A stretch of 64,000 nucleotides of DNA from Sipunculus nudus. Lineage: Eukaryota; Annelida; Sipuncula; Golfingiida; Sipunculidae. The notes under the pieces are model-generated. The model was given only the letters and a program-made list of their open reading frames with translations. It searched no databases and was not told where the DNA came from. Numbering within the stretch: position 1 is the first letter of the stretch; every line of letters starts with the position of its first letter. Positions 24,244 to 37,142 of the stretch are shown here, in pieces. The position numbers and the translations under genes were made by a program. The DNA is taken from NCBI GenBank assembly GCA_026874595.1, contig CM049307.1, positions 4,609,579 through 4,673,578 on the forward strand. Reading direction: 5' to 3'.

Positions 24244-26302
24244 TTGTACAGTGAATACAGTCCATACAAAATGGTGAGCCAGCCAGCGCAAGATTCCTAT
24301 GTCTCATGTGTCATGTGATTAGGAGAAGTGTTAACAAAGGGACTGCTTTGTGTAGTGTGTCTAGCGGACTTGGTGCTTATTTCTGTGTTGATTATCGGAT
24401 GTTAGTGATCATCAGTGCTTGTACATGTGGATCACCTCTCCAGAGAATTTGTCTTCTTTCTTTAATATATATTGATTTGTTTGTCAACATGTCTTATTTA
24501 GTTTTTGGAGTGTACATATGTGAGCGTTTCAGCCAGTTGGTTTGACTTTAAAAGTACCTGGTCATTCACATCTTTAGTGGTGTGACATATAATTTAAGTC
24601 CAGGGGCTGATGTCACAATTGAACCAATGGTATTACTATTTAGGCCTGCCATGCATACCAGGGTTATAGCTAGACAAAATTGGGTGCCTAAATTTACAGA
24701 CAGGGGGTGAGGGGCCTGCCTTAGTAAGCTTTACCTTTGCCTTGTTCTATGTGAATGATCATTTTGGGTCTCAGTTTATTTATTTTTGTAAACGTACTTA
24801 TGAGGTACAAATTTAATGCAGTTTTAATGAATGACCAAAGTTTCATTGCTGTTAGTTGTTTTTTGATGATCTCTACTCTTTTATGCCGGTTAGAGGGTTG
24901 CAAATGTGAGCTTTGTGCTGGCCGGCTACCCCTGACCAACGCCCACCACTGGATACTACATTAAGCCCCAGGTGATTTAGTGGACAATGAGATAATGTGG
25001 CACACTATCAGAAGATGCTGAGTGTTAATTAATCACACATGTGTGGACTCCTGTCTCTGGACCAGAACAGGTTGAGATGGGATTATCTGCCTGATCCTTC
25101 TGAATGACCACAAGATGCAAGTCACATATGTTTTATGGTCTAAATGCTATTCATATGTGATGGAGTCATTTGGTTGGCTTACAGGGCCATCCAGCCAGTA
25201 TCCTTCCAAGGACAGCAAAAGGATGTGGTAACCCGCAAGGGACCCATCTCCAGTGGGCATCGACCCCTGCTGCCCACCAGGAAAACCACAGCTTTGAACT
25301 CAGGACAAGCATATCTGCTTTCTTCTAGGAACATCAAAGCTTTATGGTGCCTGTATCTTCAGGAACCTTGAAGACCACCCCTACATATGTCCAGAGGGTC
25401 ATAAAGTAAAGCTGTAATAAACTATGACCAGGCTTCTTGAAACAAAATACTCAGGCTGGAGTGATTCTGAGTTAAGGAGTGGTCCATGAACAGGGTTTAT
25501 ACACTTCCCTCTAATATTCTTATTACTGAGTATTCAGACAGCCAAGTTGGATTACTCAGTCACTACAGTTGCTGTTAACACACAGACTGACCAGCCATGA
25601 TGCTATCATTGTCTCTAAGTACAGAAGGATGCCTACTGTATTAAGTTGTCTGATATATTACATATGATAAAGAATCTAGAGGCATTCAGCATGATATCAT
25701 TACTGTGTGCAAGCCTCACCCACAGCTTCAGTTCTCCAAACAACGAGGGTATCACACATAAAGATGTGTAGTATGTACAAACTGCATGACCAGCACAATG
25801 GCTGTGATTATACAAACCCTTGCCACATAATTCATCTATTTTGGGTCATCAACAAACATCTGCTTGTAACCCCACTGTGTAGCTATTATCTCAAGACTGT
25901 AAACACAATAATATAACACACCCTTTATTTAAGGCTTTTAATAAGTCATCAAGGGAATGCCCTGTATCATGCTGTGCCAGTACAGCAAACTCTACAGTCT
26001 GCTCATACAGATTATGTGGCATCAGTATACTTTCTAAATGTTCAAACAATATGGCTCAGAGTACCCTAAAACTAGTTTTCCAAGAAATTACAGAACAGTT
26101 TTAAATCTGGCAATACAAATGGTAAAATTTATATTTTTATTTTAAATATACAAGTATACTGGCTACTGAAGAAATCTATTAGGGAAAAAAAATTTCCTTG
26201 GCTTATAAGTTTTGTTTATAAATTGTAAACATGGACAAAAAGCCTGCACTCTTGACTTGTGAGTTTTACAATTGTCTGGAAAATCATCATATAGTCTGAA
26301 GA

Positions 26303-28216
26303 AACATGAATCATACAGAACAGTCAAGCTGTAAGCATTATACCGGTATAATCTACTGATTCCCTGTTTGTATGGTGGTTGTTCTTGTGAAACATGGATC
26401 ATAAAGAACAGTAAAGCTGAAAGCATTATACTGGTATAATCTACTGAATCCCTGTTTGTATGGTGGTTGTTTTTGTGAAACATGGATCATAAAGAACAGT
26501 CAAGCTGTAAGCATTATACTGGTATAATCTACTGAATCCCTGTTTGTATGGTGGTTGTTCTTGTGAAACATGGATCATAAAGAACAGTCAAGCTGTAAGC
26601 ATTATACCGGTATAATCTACTGAATCTCTGTTTGTATGGTGGTTGTTCTTGTGAAACATGGATCATAAAGAACAGTAAAGCTGAAAGCATTATACTGGTA
26701 TAATCTACTGAATCCCTGTTTGTATGGTGGTTGTTCTTGTGAAACATGGATCATAAAGAACAGTAAAGCTGAAAGCATTATACTGGTATAATCTACTGAA
26801 TCCCTGTTTGTATGGTGGTTGTTCTTGTGAAACATGGATCATAAAGAACAGTAAAGCTGAAAGCATTATACCGGTATAATCTACTGAATCTCTGTTTGTA
26901 TGGTGGTTGTTCTTGTGAAACATGGATCATAAAGAACAGTAAAGCTGAAAGCATTATACCGGTATAATCTACTGAATCCCTGTTTGTATGGTGGTTGTTT
27001 TTGTGAAACATGGATCATAAAGAACAGTCAAGCTGTAAGCATTATACTGGTATAATCTAATGAATCCCTGTTTGTATGGTGGTTGTTCTTGTGAAACATG
27101 AATCATACAGAACAGTAAAGCTGAAAGCATTATACCGGTATAATCTACTGAATCCCTGTTTGTATGGTGGTTGTTCTTGTGAAACATGGATCATAAAGAA
27201 CAGTAAAGCTGAAAGCATTATACCGGTATAATCTACTGAATCTCTGTTTGTATGGTGGTTGTTCTTGTGAAACATGGATCATAAAGAACAGTAAAGCTGA
27301 AAGCATTATACCGGTATAATCTACTGAATCCCTGTTTGTATGGTGGTTGTTTTTGTGAAACATGGATCATAAAGAACAGTCAAGCTGTAAGCATTATACT
27401 GGTATAATCTAATGAATCCCTGTTTGTATGGTGGTTGTTCTTGTGAAACATGAATCATACAGAACAGTCAAGCTGTAAGCATTATACCGGTATAATCTAC
27501 TGATTCCCTGTTTGTATGGTGGTTGTTCTTGTGAAACATGGATCATATAGAACAGTCAAGCTGTAAGCATTATACTGGTATAATCTACTGAATCCCTGTT
27601 TGTATGGTGGTTGTTCTTGTGAAACATGGATCATAAAGAACAGTCAAGCTGTAAGCATTATACCGGTATAATCTACTGAATCTCTGTTTGTATGGTGGTT
27701 GTTCTTGTGAAACATGGATCATAAAGAACAGTCAAGCTGTAAGCATTATACCGGTATAATCTACTGAATCCCTGTTTGTATGGTGGTTGTTCTTGTGAAA
27801 CATGGATCATATAGAACAGTCAAGCTGTAAGCATTATACCGGTATAATCTACTGAATCCCTGTTTGTATGGTGGTTGTTCTTGTGAAACATGGATCATAA
27901 AGAACAGTCAAGCTGTAAGCATTATACCGGTATAATGATTAACATTATACTGGTGTAATCTACTGAATCCCTGTTTGTATGGTGGTTGTTCTTGTGAAAC
28001 ATGGATCATAAAGAACAGTCAAGCTGTAAGCATTATACCGGTATAATGATTAACATTATACTGGTGTAATCTACTGAATCCCTGTTTGTATGGTGGTTGT
28101 TCTTGTGAAACATGGATCATAAAGAACAGTCAAGTTGTAAGCATTATACCAGTATAATGATTAACATTATACTGGTGTAATCTACTGGATCTCTGTTTGG
28201 TGGTGGTTGTTCTTGT
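26303..28216. repeat. 88-bp tandem array carrying a 16-bp perfect palindrome in many units
   Basis: About 22 copies of an 88-base unit containing CTGTTTGTATGGTGGTTGTT, GTGAAACATGGATCATA and AGCATTATACCGGTATAATC. The core ATTATACCGGTATAAT (first at 26337-26352) is a perfect inverted repeat. About half of the units instead carry ATTATACTGGTATAAT. Linked changes (CAGTCAAGCTGTAAG versus CAGTAAAGCTGAAAG) alternate in blocks. The last three units gain a GATTAACATTATACTGGTG insertion. Overlapping 72-codon minus ORFs are array by-products. Confidence 0.95.
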
Positions 28217-29243
28217 GTCATTTAAAAAGTTCCTTTACTTCCAGAGGATCAGATTTTCATTATTTCTTCATGAATGTAACCATTAATTCATGAGACCCCC
28301 CCCCCCCCTCGATGTCTATTGCTATTTCAGCGTGAACTGTGGTTACCATGATTCATTATATCTTTACTTATTTGCAAACAGAAAGAGAGCAGGATGGGAA
28401 TAATTTCCTGCAAGAACAAATTTTATCATTTTTCAGGGCATGGGAACCCTACCAAACTTGCAAAACCTTAACATTACATTCATATGTATAGAGAGCTGTT
28501 GGAATATATATATCAACATGTGTATGGCGAAGGGAGAAGAGAGTAAAAATGTACCAGTACAAGAGAATGTACCATATTACTAGAATCCCATTTTGGTTCT
28601 TGAAGAAATCTCCAGGTTATTACTGTTAACATACACTGGGGGATCTCTGATGAATGTATGAACAGATGTCAGACATAAGACTGGGTCAGTTTCTTCTGAT
28701 CAGTACAGTGTATATGTCATATCATAACCTCATTCCCTGATCTATCTTGTCCAGGTGTGGCTGCAATAAAGCAGCTGTAAAACTAAACAGCGCTGGAGTC
28801 ATAACCTGGGGATGGACTGCTGCGATCTTATGTACCATACTGAATCATGTAAACATCCTGTACCTGCAGGCTGTATGTCAAATCAACTACCAAAGTCCCC
28901 CCTCATCTGTACAGATTTATGTCCACAAAGAATCCGGTCTCCTCCTCGTGTATAACTGCCTCTTTGTTCACTTAAACAATGACTGTAGTAATATTTGCAA
29001 GCACCCTATTAATATTGACCACTCCACTATATTATCACATACACTGTGATATTAATGTTCAGTTATACATAATTTGGTGACTGCAATGTGGTTAGGTTTG
29101 CATGCCAAAGTTGTATCTGTATAATATACCTCCTCTAAACGGATGCAGGCAAAGGATATGTATAATGACAACATCCACACAGAGTCAGAGCAATAATGAA
29201 CTCAGGAATAAAACATGTAATACAGTATTGTACAACAGGACAT

Positions 29244-29447
29244 CTAGGTACACTTGATAAACTTGGTCTTGTGTTTAGGTGCACCTGATATATGTGGTCC
29301 TGTGTCTAGGTACACCTGATATATGTGGTCCTGTGTCTAGGAACACCTGATACACCTGTTCCTGTGTCTAGGTACACAAGGTCCTGTATCTAGGTACAGC
29401 TGATTCCGTGTCTAGGTAAACCTGATACACCAGGTCCTGTGTCTTGG
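29244..29447. repeat. ~31-bp degenerate tandem repeat
   Basis: Six to seven units built on CTAGGTACACCTGATA and GGTCCTGTGT, ending beside the 14-base G run at 29455-29468. Confidence 0.75.
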
Positions 29448-29519
29448 TATATTGGGGGGGGGGGGGGGATAAGTTTCATTATAGTGGTCTTACTGGATGG
29501 AATGGACCTATTCTTCACC

Positions 29520-30171
29520 TCAGGATTTAAATTCTTGTTGCAGACAGAGCAGGTTGATGGCATGTTGGTACTTAGTGTAAAACATCTGCCAGAGTGCTGA
29601 GTCCACACTCTGCCAAGGAATAATGCAACAGTCAGCCCGTGGGCATCCTTGAAACAGCGAGTCAAGTCTGTCCATAAAGATCAGGTGAGGGGCTACTACA
29701 GTACTGTCTACAGCCTGGATTACAGCGCTGCCAGCCTCAGTGAAGGCTTTAGGGGAATTAAAGCACTGTAACTCCCACAGATGTACCAACTTAGGTAACA
29801 TAAGCAACACCCAGCCCTCCTTACTCCAAAACCTTCTCCAGAATAGCTGAAGAGGCGTGCCACCAGAGCTGTTGGCTTTAAGAGACCTGCCTATCTGGGA
29901 CTGGTTTACCAGCCTTCCTGGCTTCACACATAACAAACAAAGGATTGACAAATCTCTTGTTCAGGATTGAAACAAGTTGTTCTTTTTCAATACATGTATA
30001 AAGTTCACTGCAGGTTTTGCAATCACCTCCAATATGAAGACTTATTTTCAAAGTTTTAAGTGGACCTGCCCCACGGCAGTAGTAAGCCAGTGTACCCCTG
30101 TACCAACTACTGTAAACTTTATATAACCAGTAACACTGGTTCTGTATCTCACATGTCTGTGTATGAAACAT
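29520..30171 (-). pseudogene. Possible decayed or unrecognised coding fragment
   Basis: Two overlapping minus-strand ORFs, 29878-30171 (97 codons) and 29520-29951 (143 codons), have a protein-like composition rare in this window. The second contains SGGTPLQLFWRRFWSKEGW and a Cys/Trp-bearing stretch around CPRADCCIIPW. The first contains ISLHIGGDCKTC. They are in different frames that overlap near 29880-29950, as expected from a frameshift or a small missed intron. I do not recognise the family. It could be a real gene exon pair nested in the MRTF intron on the same strand, a transposon remnant, or chance. Confidence 0.25.
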
Positions 30172-30556
30172 GAGTAATGTTTGCCCAGTGATGACATTTT
30201 GTCATGTCTGTACTGACTGAGATATGAGTGATCTACTTATTCACTTTACTCATAACTGAGTTAATTAAGATGGAGACATTCAATCTCAAGTAGATGCCAT
30301 CACTGTAATTTAGTTAGAAATACAGATTATGTCTGATTTTCAAATAATTTCATTCCATTCTAGTTTCTACATTAATTCCTAGATAGATGATGCATGTTTT
30401 TGGTATAACTGCAAAATTCAAAGAAATTTGTTTTTGTATTTTGTCATATTTATACACTGAAAAACAGCTATCATACAAAATGTGAGCATATCATAACTTA
30501 ATGTGAGCACCTGTTACAGCTACTTCTACTGGATGAAGTTTACAGAACATTACTGC

Positions 30557-31395
30557 TAATGAACTTGTCCTGTACAGGTTTCTTAATAAACTCATCCTGT
30601 ACAGGTTTCATAATGAACTCATCCTGTACAGGTTTCATAATGAACTTGTCCTGTACAGGTTTCATAATGAACTTGTCCTGTACAGGTTTCATAATAAACT
30701 CATCCTGTACAGGTTTCATAATGAACTCATCCTGTACAGGTTTCATAATAAACTCATCCTGTACAGGTTTCATAATAAACTCATCCTGTACAGGTTTCAT
30801 AATGAACTCATCCTGTACAGGTTTCATAATAAACTCATCCTGTACAGGTTTCATAATGAACTCATCCTGTACAGGTTTCATAATGAACTCATCCTGTACA
30901 GGTTTCATAATGAACTCATCCTGTACAGGTTTCATAATGAACTCATCCTGTACAGGTTTCATAATAAACTCATCCTGTACAGGTTTCATAATAAACTCAT
31001 CCTGTACAGGTTTCATAATGAACTCATCCTGTACAGGTTTCATAATGAACTCATCCTGTACAGGTTTCATAATGAACTCATCCTGTACAGGTTTCATAAT
31101 GAACTCATCCTGTACAGGTTTCATAATAAACTCATCCTGTACAGGTTTCATAATGAACTCATCCTGTACAGGTTTCATAATAAACTCATCCTGTACAGGT
31201 TTCATAATAAACTCATCCTGTACAGGTTTCATAATGAACTCATCCTGTACAGGTTTCATAATAAACTCATCCTGTACAGGTTTCATAATAAACTCATCCT
31301 GTACAGGTTTCATAATAAACTCATCCTGTACAGGTTTCATAATAAACTCATCCTGTACAGGTTTCATAATAAACTCATCCTGTACAGGTTTCATA
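30557..31395. repeat. 27-bp tandem array, about 31 copies
   Basis: The unit is CTCATCCTGTACAGG plus TTTCATAATGAA, with palindrome CCTGTACAGG at its centre. The main variant is AATGAAC versus AATAAAC. A rarer one is CTTGTCC versus CTCATCC. ORFs of 295 (minus, MKPVQDEFI units) and 291 codons (plus) cover the whole array. On the minus strand the common variant is a silent Phe codon change (TTC/TTT); on the plus strand it swaps Met and Ile. One variable site falling in a silent position is not evidence of selection. Confidence 0.95.
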
Positions 31396-33292
31396 CACCT
31401 TTTTACACAGGAGAATTCTAAGAACATTCTATGACCACTTTTTATTAAAAAAAAAAAAACCTGGTTGAAATATTTTCAGAAATTTCTATTCATGTTTTAG
31501 CCGCTGTGTGAATTGTGCAATCCAACTGTCTTGGAAATATTCAAGTTCTAAATAATTTTAATATATACACAAATTAAATCAGACAGGTCAGATGCAATCA
31601 TCACCTTACAGCTGGAGAGAAAGAAACAATGTAACAGCAGGCTTTACTCCATAAAATGCAAATAAATTTCTGGGATGAAGCACAATAAAAACTAGTGAAT
31701 CTAGTTTTCTGCTTAACCTTAAAAGACTTCAAAAGTCAAAAGGAAAATTGCTATTTCCATGATTGCCAATATCTTTAAATTTTCCATTTCAAATATTAGC
31801 ACTTCTGAGGTTTCCCAAGATCTGTACTGTATGAACATTAACTTACCAGTATATTTTCATCTATTTCTATTTCTAAGACACTGATTGACAGATCCACCAG
31901 AACACTTGCTATTTTTCTGGCATTTATAATGTCAATTTTGTTACTTTAAATTATAGCATTAAAGGTAGGATTTTCTACAACTTGGATAATTTGCATAGAC
32001 TGGGAGATCCAGCAAATTAAAGAATTTTCATAAAAAAAGCCTAGTGCTTGACTTAACTTACTAAGACCTGAACAAATTTAAATAATACATTATCCTCACA
32101 TTCAGATAAATGTTTAAACCAAGGACATAGAATTAATTTATCTTCATTGTTTAATGGGTTTGAGATGAGCTACATATGGTTTTTAATTAAAATATAATCA
32201 CTCTTTCTTTAACATAAGAAATTAGTGAAAATTAATCAATTTTAATTTGCATATACATGTATAACTTTAACCATTGATTTCACAGAAGATTAGCTGTTGT
32301 ATGTGGATTTATGGGTAATGATCAGCTTGTATGTATAGCTCTTCACTAAACTGCACCACTCCTTGATGTGAGACCTGGAATTCATACGATACAGACCTTT
32401 AGCTCTGGAGCAATGTGTCCACGTTCAGACCTCTTGACACTTTTGTTTTATTTTTAACAAGGCCTTTCTCTTGTTCACATATTATTATATCTGATTCTTT
32501 TAAACAGCATTCTGTCACTTTGAGCTATTCTTGTGTTCAGCAGGACACTTTTTCCTGTCTTACCGCACATTCATTATTTTTACATATGTCACCTGGGATT
32601 TTCAAGATCAGACATGTCACCTGGACTGAGGAGCCTGATGAGCCATCTGATGGGTGGCTGAACAGACCAGGGTAAGGTATCCCTTATGTTCAATGAAAAT
32701 GCATGGAGTTATTTTGCTCATTTCAAATAAATAGCTCTTTCTAATAAATCTATCATACAAAATATAAAAATGAGATGTGAAAACTAGTTGTTATCATCTG
32801 CCCTACACATGAAGCCTAAAATGTTCTTGGTAAACATGGTGTCATCTGATAATTCATAACATTAATTACAGGTAATTCTAAATAAAGATTAAAAAATTGT
32901 TGTCAAACCACACATTAAATCCCTTTGAGGACCTTGCTTATTAATTTTAGATTTTTTATTAAATTTTACTTTAAAACAACTGATATCCATCTTGATAATA
33001 ACCTGGCAGGTAAGTTTGATCTGATTGATCAGTCCTTTTTGACTATGGTTAATGCTATCAGCATTTTCACTTTCCACACAATTATAATACTGCTGTTAGG
33101 AAGTGCTAGCCCAGTTCTTAAGAGATGATTTAATTAGTCTTTCATTTAACAGCATGACTCATGGCAGAATGCCATCTCTGCCTTTAATATGTTATAAACA
33201 GATTATCACACATATCTCTCCACTGATTACCCAGTGTGTACAGTGTCTGCCAGTGTCACATCACGTCCACTAGCATCAATCACAATACTCAC

Positions 33293-33329
33293 CCCTGTTG
33301 TTTTGGTTCGGCACAGTCAGTAAAGCCAT
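33293..33329 (-). CDS. MRTF: MRTF alternative first coding exon, 12 codons plus one base
   Basis: An ATG at 33329-33327 opens MALLTVPNQNNR. The exon ends with one base (G) at a strong donor GTGAGTATTG beginning at 33292. The terminal phase is the same as in the 59.85-kb first exon, so it can join the 13909 or 13226 exon in frame. Vertebrate MRTFs are known to use alternative promoters and N-terminal exons ahead of RPEL1, so this is a natural second start about 26.5 kb inside intron 1. I see no in-frame stop in the first codons upstream of the ATG, so the true start could lie further upstream. It could be a chance ATG plus donor, but shared phase and strand argue for a real exon. Confidence 0.5.
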
Positions 33330-36300
33330 TCTTCTGATAAACCACTTCCTGGAGTAAACTATTCCTGTTTTGCACAATACAAAGTCCCCAAAGATCCTCT
33401 TCTCTCAAATAAATAAATTAATAACTTAATAAAATAAATAATAAATAATGACTTTTAGCCCATAAATAAATTAACTTAATCTGACAACTACTAATATATT
33501 ACTAATTTTCACTGTGATGATAATGATGACATATGCAGGAATCCGTCAGCATGTGGAATGATGTCAGAACTTTTATAATTTATAAACAGCTGGGAATGCA
33601 TGATGGTTCCCCAACTACAATATAAGGGGCCCAGCCAGCTACATCAGCTCTGGGTTGACGAATTGGATGTTGTTGATATGTAATCCAGAGAGCCTCAACC
33701 CAGGCCATCCTACACTGGCCAGGATCGCCAGCTGACTGAGAAACACTGGGAAGGGCTCCGGGAGGATGCACCAGGTTTATTGATGCTGCAGAGATGCTGC
33801 TTGGCTGGCCAACCAGCTGTTGCTTGCCACTCAGACTTCAAGCAGGGGATGCTAGCAGCGCAGGCGCACTGGCCTCCAAAACAATCCAAGAAACACATGG
33901 CCCCTATTAATTGTCCTGCACAAACAACATGCCTGCCTTCACACCACCAGATACCAAAAGCACAAACTCCAGACCAGTCTTTGTGCAAGGGCTGAGGACA
34001 GGACACTAATTAACCAGATTTCAACAACCAAGTCATTAGGGTTTCTTTCAAGAGGATTCAAACTTTATAAGAAATGAAGGCTATACTCTCCCATCATCTC
34101 TTCACTCTCTTGAGTTGTTGAAGCAGACTCCACAGGCAGCCTGCACATGTGTGTTGTAAAAACTACCACTCCAGTCGTCCAGGGCTGTTACCATAATATA
34201 TACTGTGGCTTTAGAGTGACTTAGGGTAACCAGCCGGGTTTTCGCCAACACAACAGTTTTCTTTGGACTTTTTTTCTGCCTGACAATGAAACTAATTTGG
34301 ATCTTCTCTTGAACCGGCCCTGAGTAAAGGGGTTAGCCTTTAGTATATGAGAGATGAGAGAATGATCTGATTCAGTATAAACAAGACTGTGAAATATTTA
34401 GAAACCCTATCCATAGTGAATTAAGAATGACCAAGGGGGCTCAGCTCTTCCTGAAAGTTTACCTTCAATCAGAGGCCCTGAAGATTATTATGATCTTCTG
34501 CTGTTACCAACATGGACAGCCAAATATTGCCATTAGTTTAAAATTACGTCTAGTGCCCCTCTTGAAGCAATCTTTAGTTATAACAAGAGGGCATCTAGGG
34601 CAGACTCCAGACCATTCATCAGCAGTACATGTTTGAGTTACGTACAACTCAGAGGTATAAACCCATGACACATAAAAAAAAATTTCAAACCAGGTGTCGT
34701 TGATAAAAATATTTCATCAAAGTACCTTACATTTCCTGAAAACAGATTTCTAGATATTTCTTGGAATTTTCCCTGAAGAATTAAAAAAAATCCTAGATAA
34801 TTATCATGTTGTATTTCAGGGATTTTCACACTATTAAATCACCTGTCTCATCCTGAGCATACAATATTTGGACATGAGACAAAATCTTACCTGCTAACCA
34901 CTTTCCATTCGGGTACTCAAATTACCTTAGATTCCCCTTATTTGTGGATTTTAAAAAAATTCTTATTTTTAACTGACTGATTTCCAGGATGACTGGTAAG
35001 TGGTAAACATTAATAGATGACACTTGTCTTGGCTATAGGTATTGAAATGTACAAACTATGTCAATATTTGTGATAACAATTCAATCTGTTCTTCACTGCC
35101 TTAACTACAAACACATCATATGAGATAAAATCAAGAATAAACAACAGACAAAATATGAAAATATTACTTCTTTGAATGATTTAGAAACTTCTTCTTGTAA
35201 CAATCAAACTACTGCTCGAGTAAACAACAGCTCTCAATATGGAATATGTATAACAATTAAAATGTATACAAAGTATGTAATTGTCAACTTTAAATGTCCA
35301 TTTAACATATATCCTAATAGTTTAGGAAATTCATCAAAATGACTGGATCCTTCCAGTGTGACATGTAGATATCCATTGCTCTGTTATCTTTTTAATTCAG
35401 GTAAACTATCAATAATACTGGCAAGGCCAAAATAACTAGTTTTGGCTTATTCCTGTTATTATCCCCCAGGACTTTGAAATAAATGTGAATGATGGCATTC
35501 ATGCTCCTCGGCCACACAGCGAGATGCATACTCCAGGAGCTCCATCAGCAACAAAACAGTTCATACAACTGAACTGTTAAATACAGGTTTTGAAGTGAAG
35601 TCAACTGGCTCACACAAATTACACTGAACTGACTACTGAATGTCACAGCTTTTACATTTGCTTATCACACAAATTACAGCTGTTATGATAATACGTTTAC
35701 CATGTGATCCTGAAATAATTTTCTAGATGACGTTTCACAAGCATCTGAAATGCTACTAAAACTGTCATACTTAATTCTGTGTATCAGTACACTTTCCAAT
35801 GAAATGTCATCATAGTTTTTTTTCAAATTTTTAATTGACTAACTTTTAAATTTTTAAAATCGGGAAATGAATTTGAATAGAATCGAAACCTAAACTGAAC
35901 TGGAAGTGAATTTGATCTGAGGTCTGCCAGCAATAGTAAGATAATAAATACAACAAGGGTGAATCTTTTTTACATCTGCCCAGTGGCTTATATTGACAAG
36001 CTGTGTTTTCTGTATGTTCCACTGCTTACAATACATTTGCACTGTAATATGTTCTGGTCTTGTAATTATATCTATCTAATGTTTTTCTGCTATTACTTTT
36101 TTCATATTAAGTTCTGTTCTACAGCTCATTACTTTTCAATCATAAGATCCTCTCATGCACAAACTGTGACAATATATTTGTTTTTGTGTGTTGCTTTTTG
36201 TTCTGCAGTTCATATTTTTTCATTTTTTTTCTATATATACTCAGTTGTGTGATCAGCACTTCTCCTTTTTTTCTCAAGTTCTGTGGTTCAATATTCACTT

Positions 36301-37142
36301 AACGTTTAACTCATCAAATGTTTTCTGTTTATGTTTTTCTTAGAGTTAGAGCACATTCTGCTGCTCTATGGCACATAAATTAAAAAGAAAACATGTTATT
36401 TGACCAATAATTCAAACAAAAACAGTTTAGTGATTTACCAAGAAGACAATTCAATAAATGATTGTGCATCCACAAACTTGACCATAGCAAACAGGCTTTT
36501 CACGGCTACACAGTTCGTCAATGATATATCTGCTCTGAAATAACCTCAGAGACCTCTGGTGGCAGATACTAGAACAACCTGTCATTCACAGATCTTGGCA
36601 GATGCACAGTGATGCTAATACAACAGGGCAAAGGTGCTCGACCATTCATCCCAACCACTCAGCTCCAGTCAATGAAACTGGCATTCTTCCATAAATCTTG
36701 CAATACCCCCTGTGAACATTTCCCTCTCTTATTCCTGCCACATTTTTTGAATTAATGACATGTTTTGCTGTTTCAGTAGGACTCAGCTCACTAGTAGCAC
36801 CACCTGTAGACTGGTAAAATCTACTGGCTGATGAAAACTGTTCTGTTAAAATTTTTTTTCATTCTTTTATTCTATTGGAATAGTAATAGTCGGTGAAAAT
36901 GTACGGAGTATATGATTTGAAATGATGAACAACCAATGACAGTACAGAGTTATAGTATGGTGATGTTTATGGAATATTAATAATTTGGTAATGGTTAAGA
37001 ATTTACAGCCGCATTACTCATGAACTGAAATTGTTCAAATAAACTGAGATTATTTTATCATGGTTATGTTCTTAAGAAATGTCTTAAAGTTTCCGACTTT
37101 AGGAAGTGCTGAATTATTTATTCATAAAATTTTAACTAACAA

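Noticed and set aside
33710-34006. 98-codon minus ORF rich in Cys and Trp as a secreted protein
   Set aside because: No signal peptide, the opposite strand is also open, and no family likeness.
34870-34900. Strong donor-like GTAAGAT on the minus strand as another first exon
   Set aside because: The preceding ATG frame meets TAG after four codons; at best an untranslated exon, without support.
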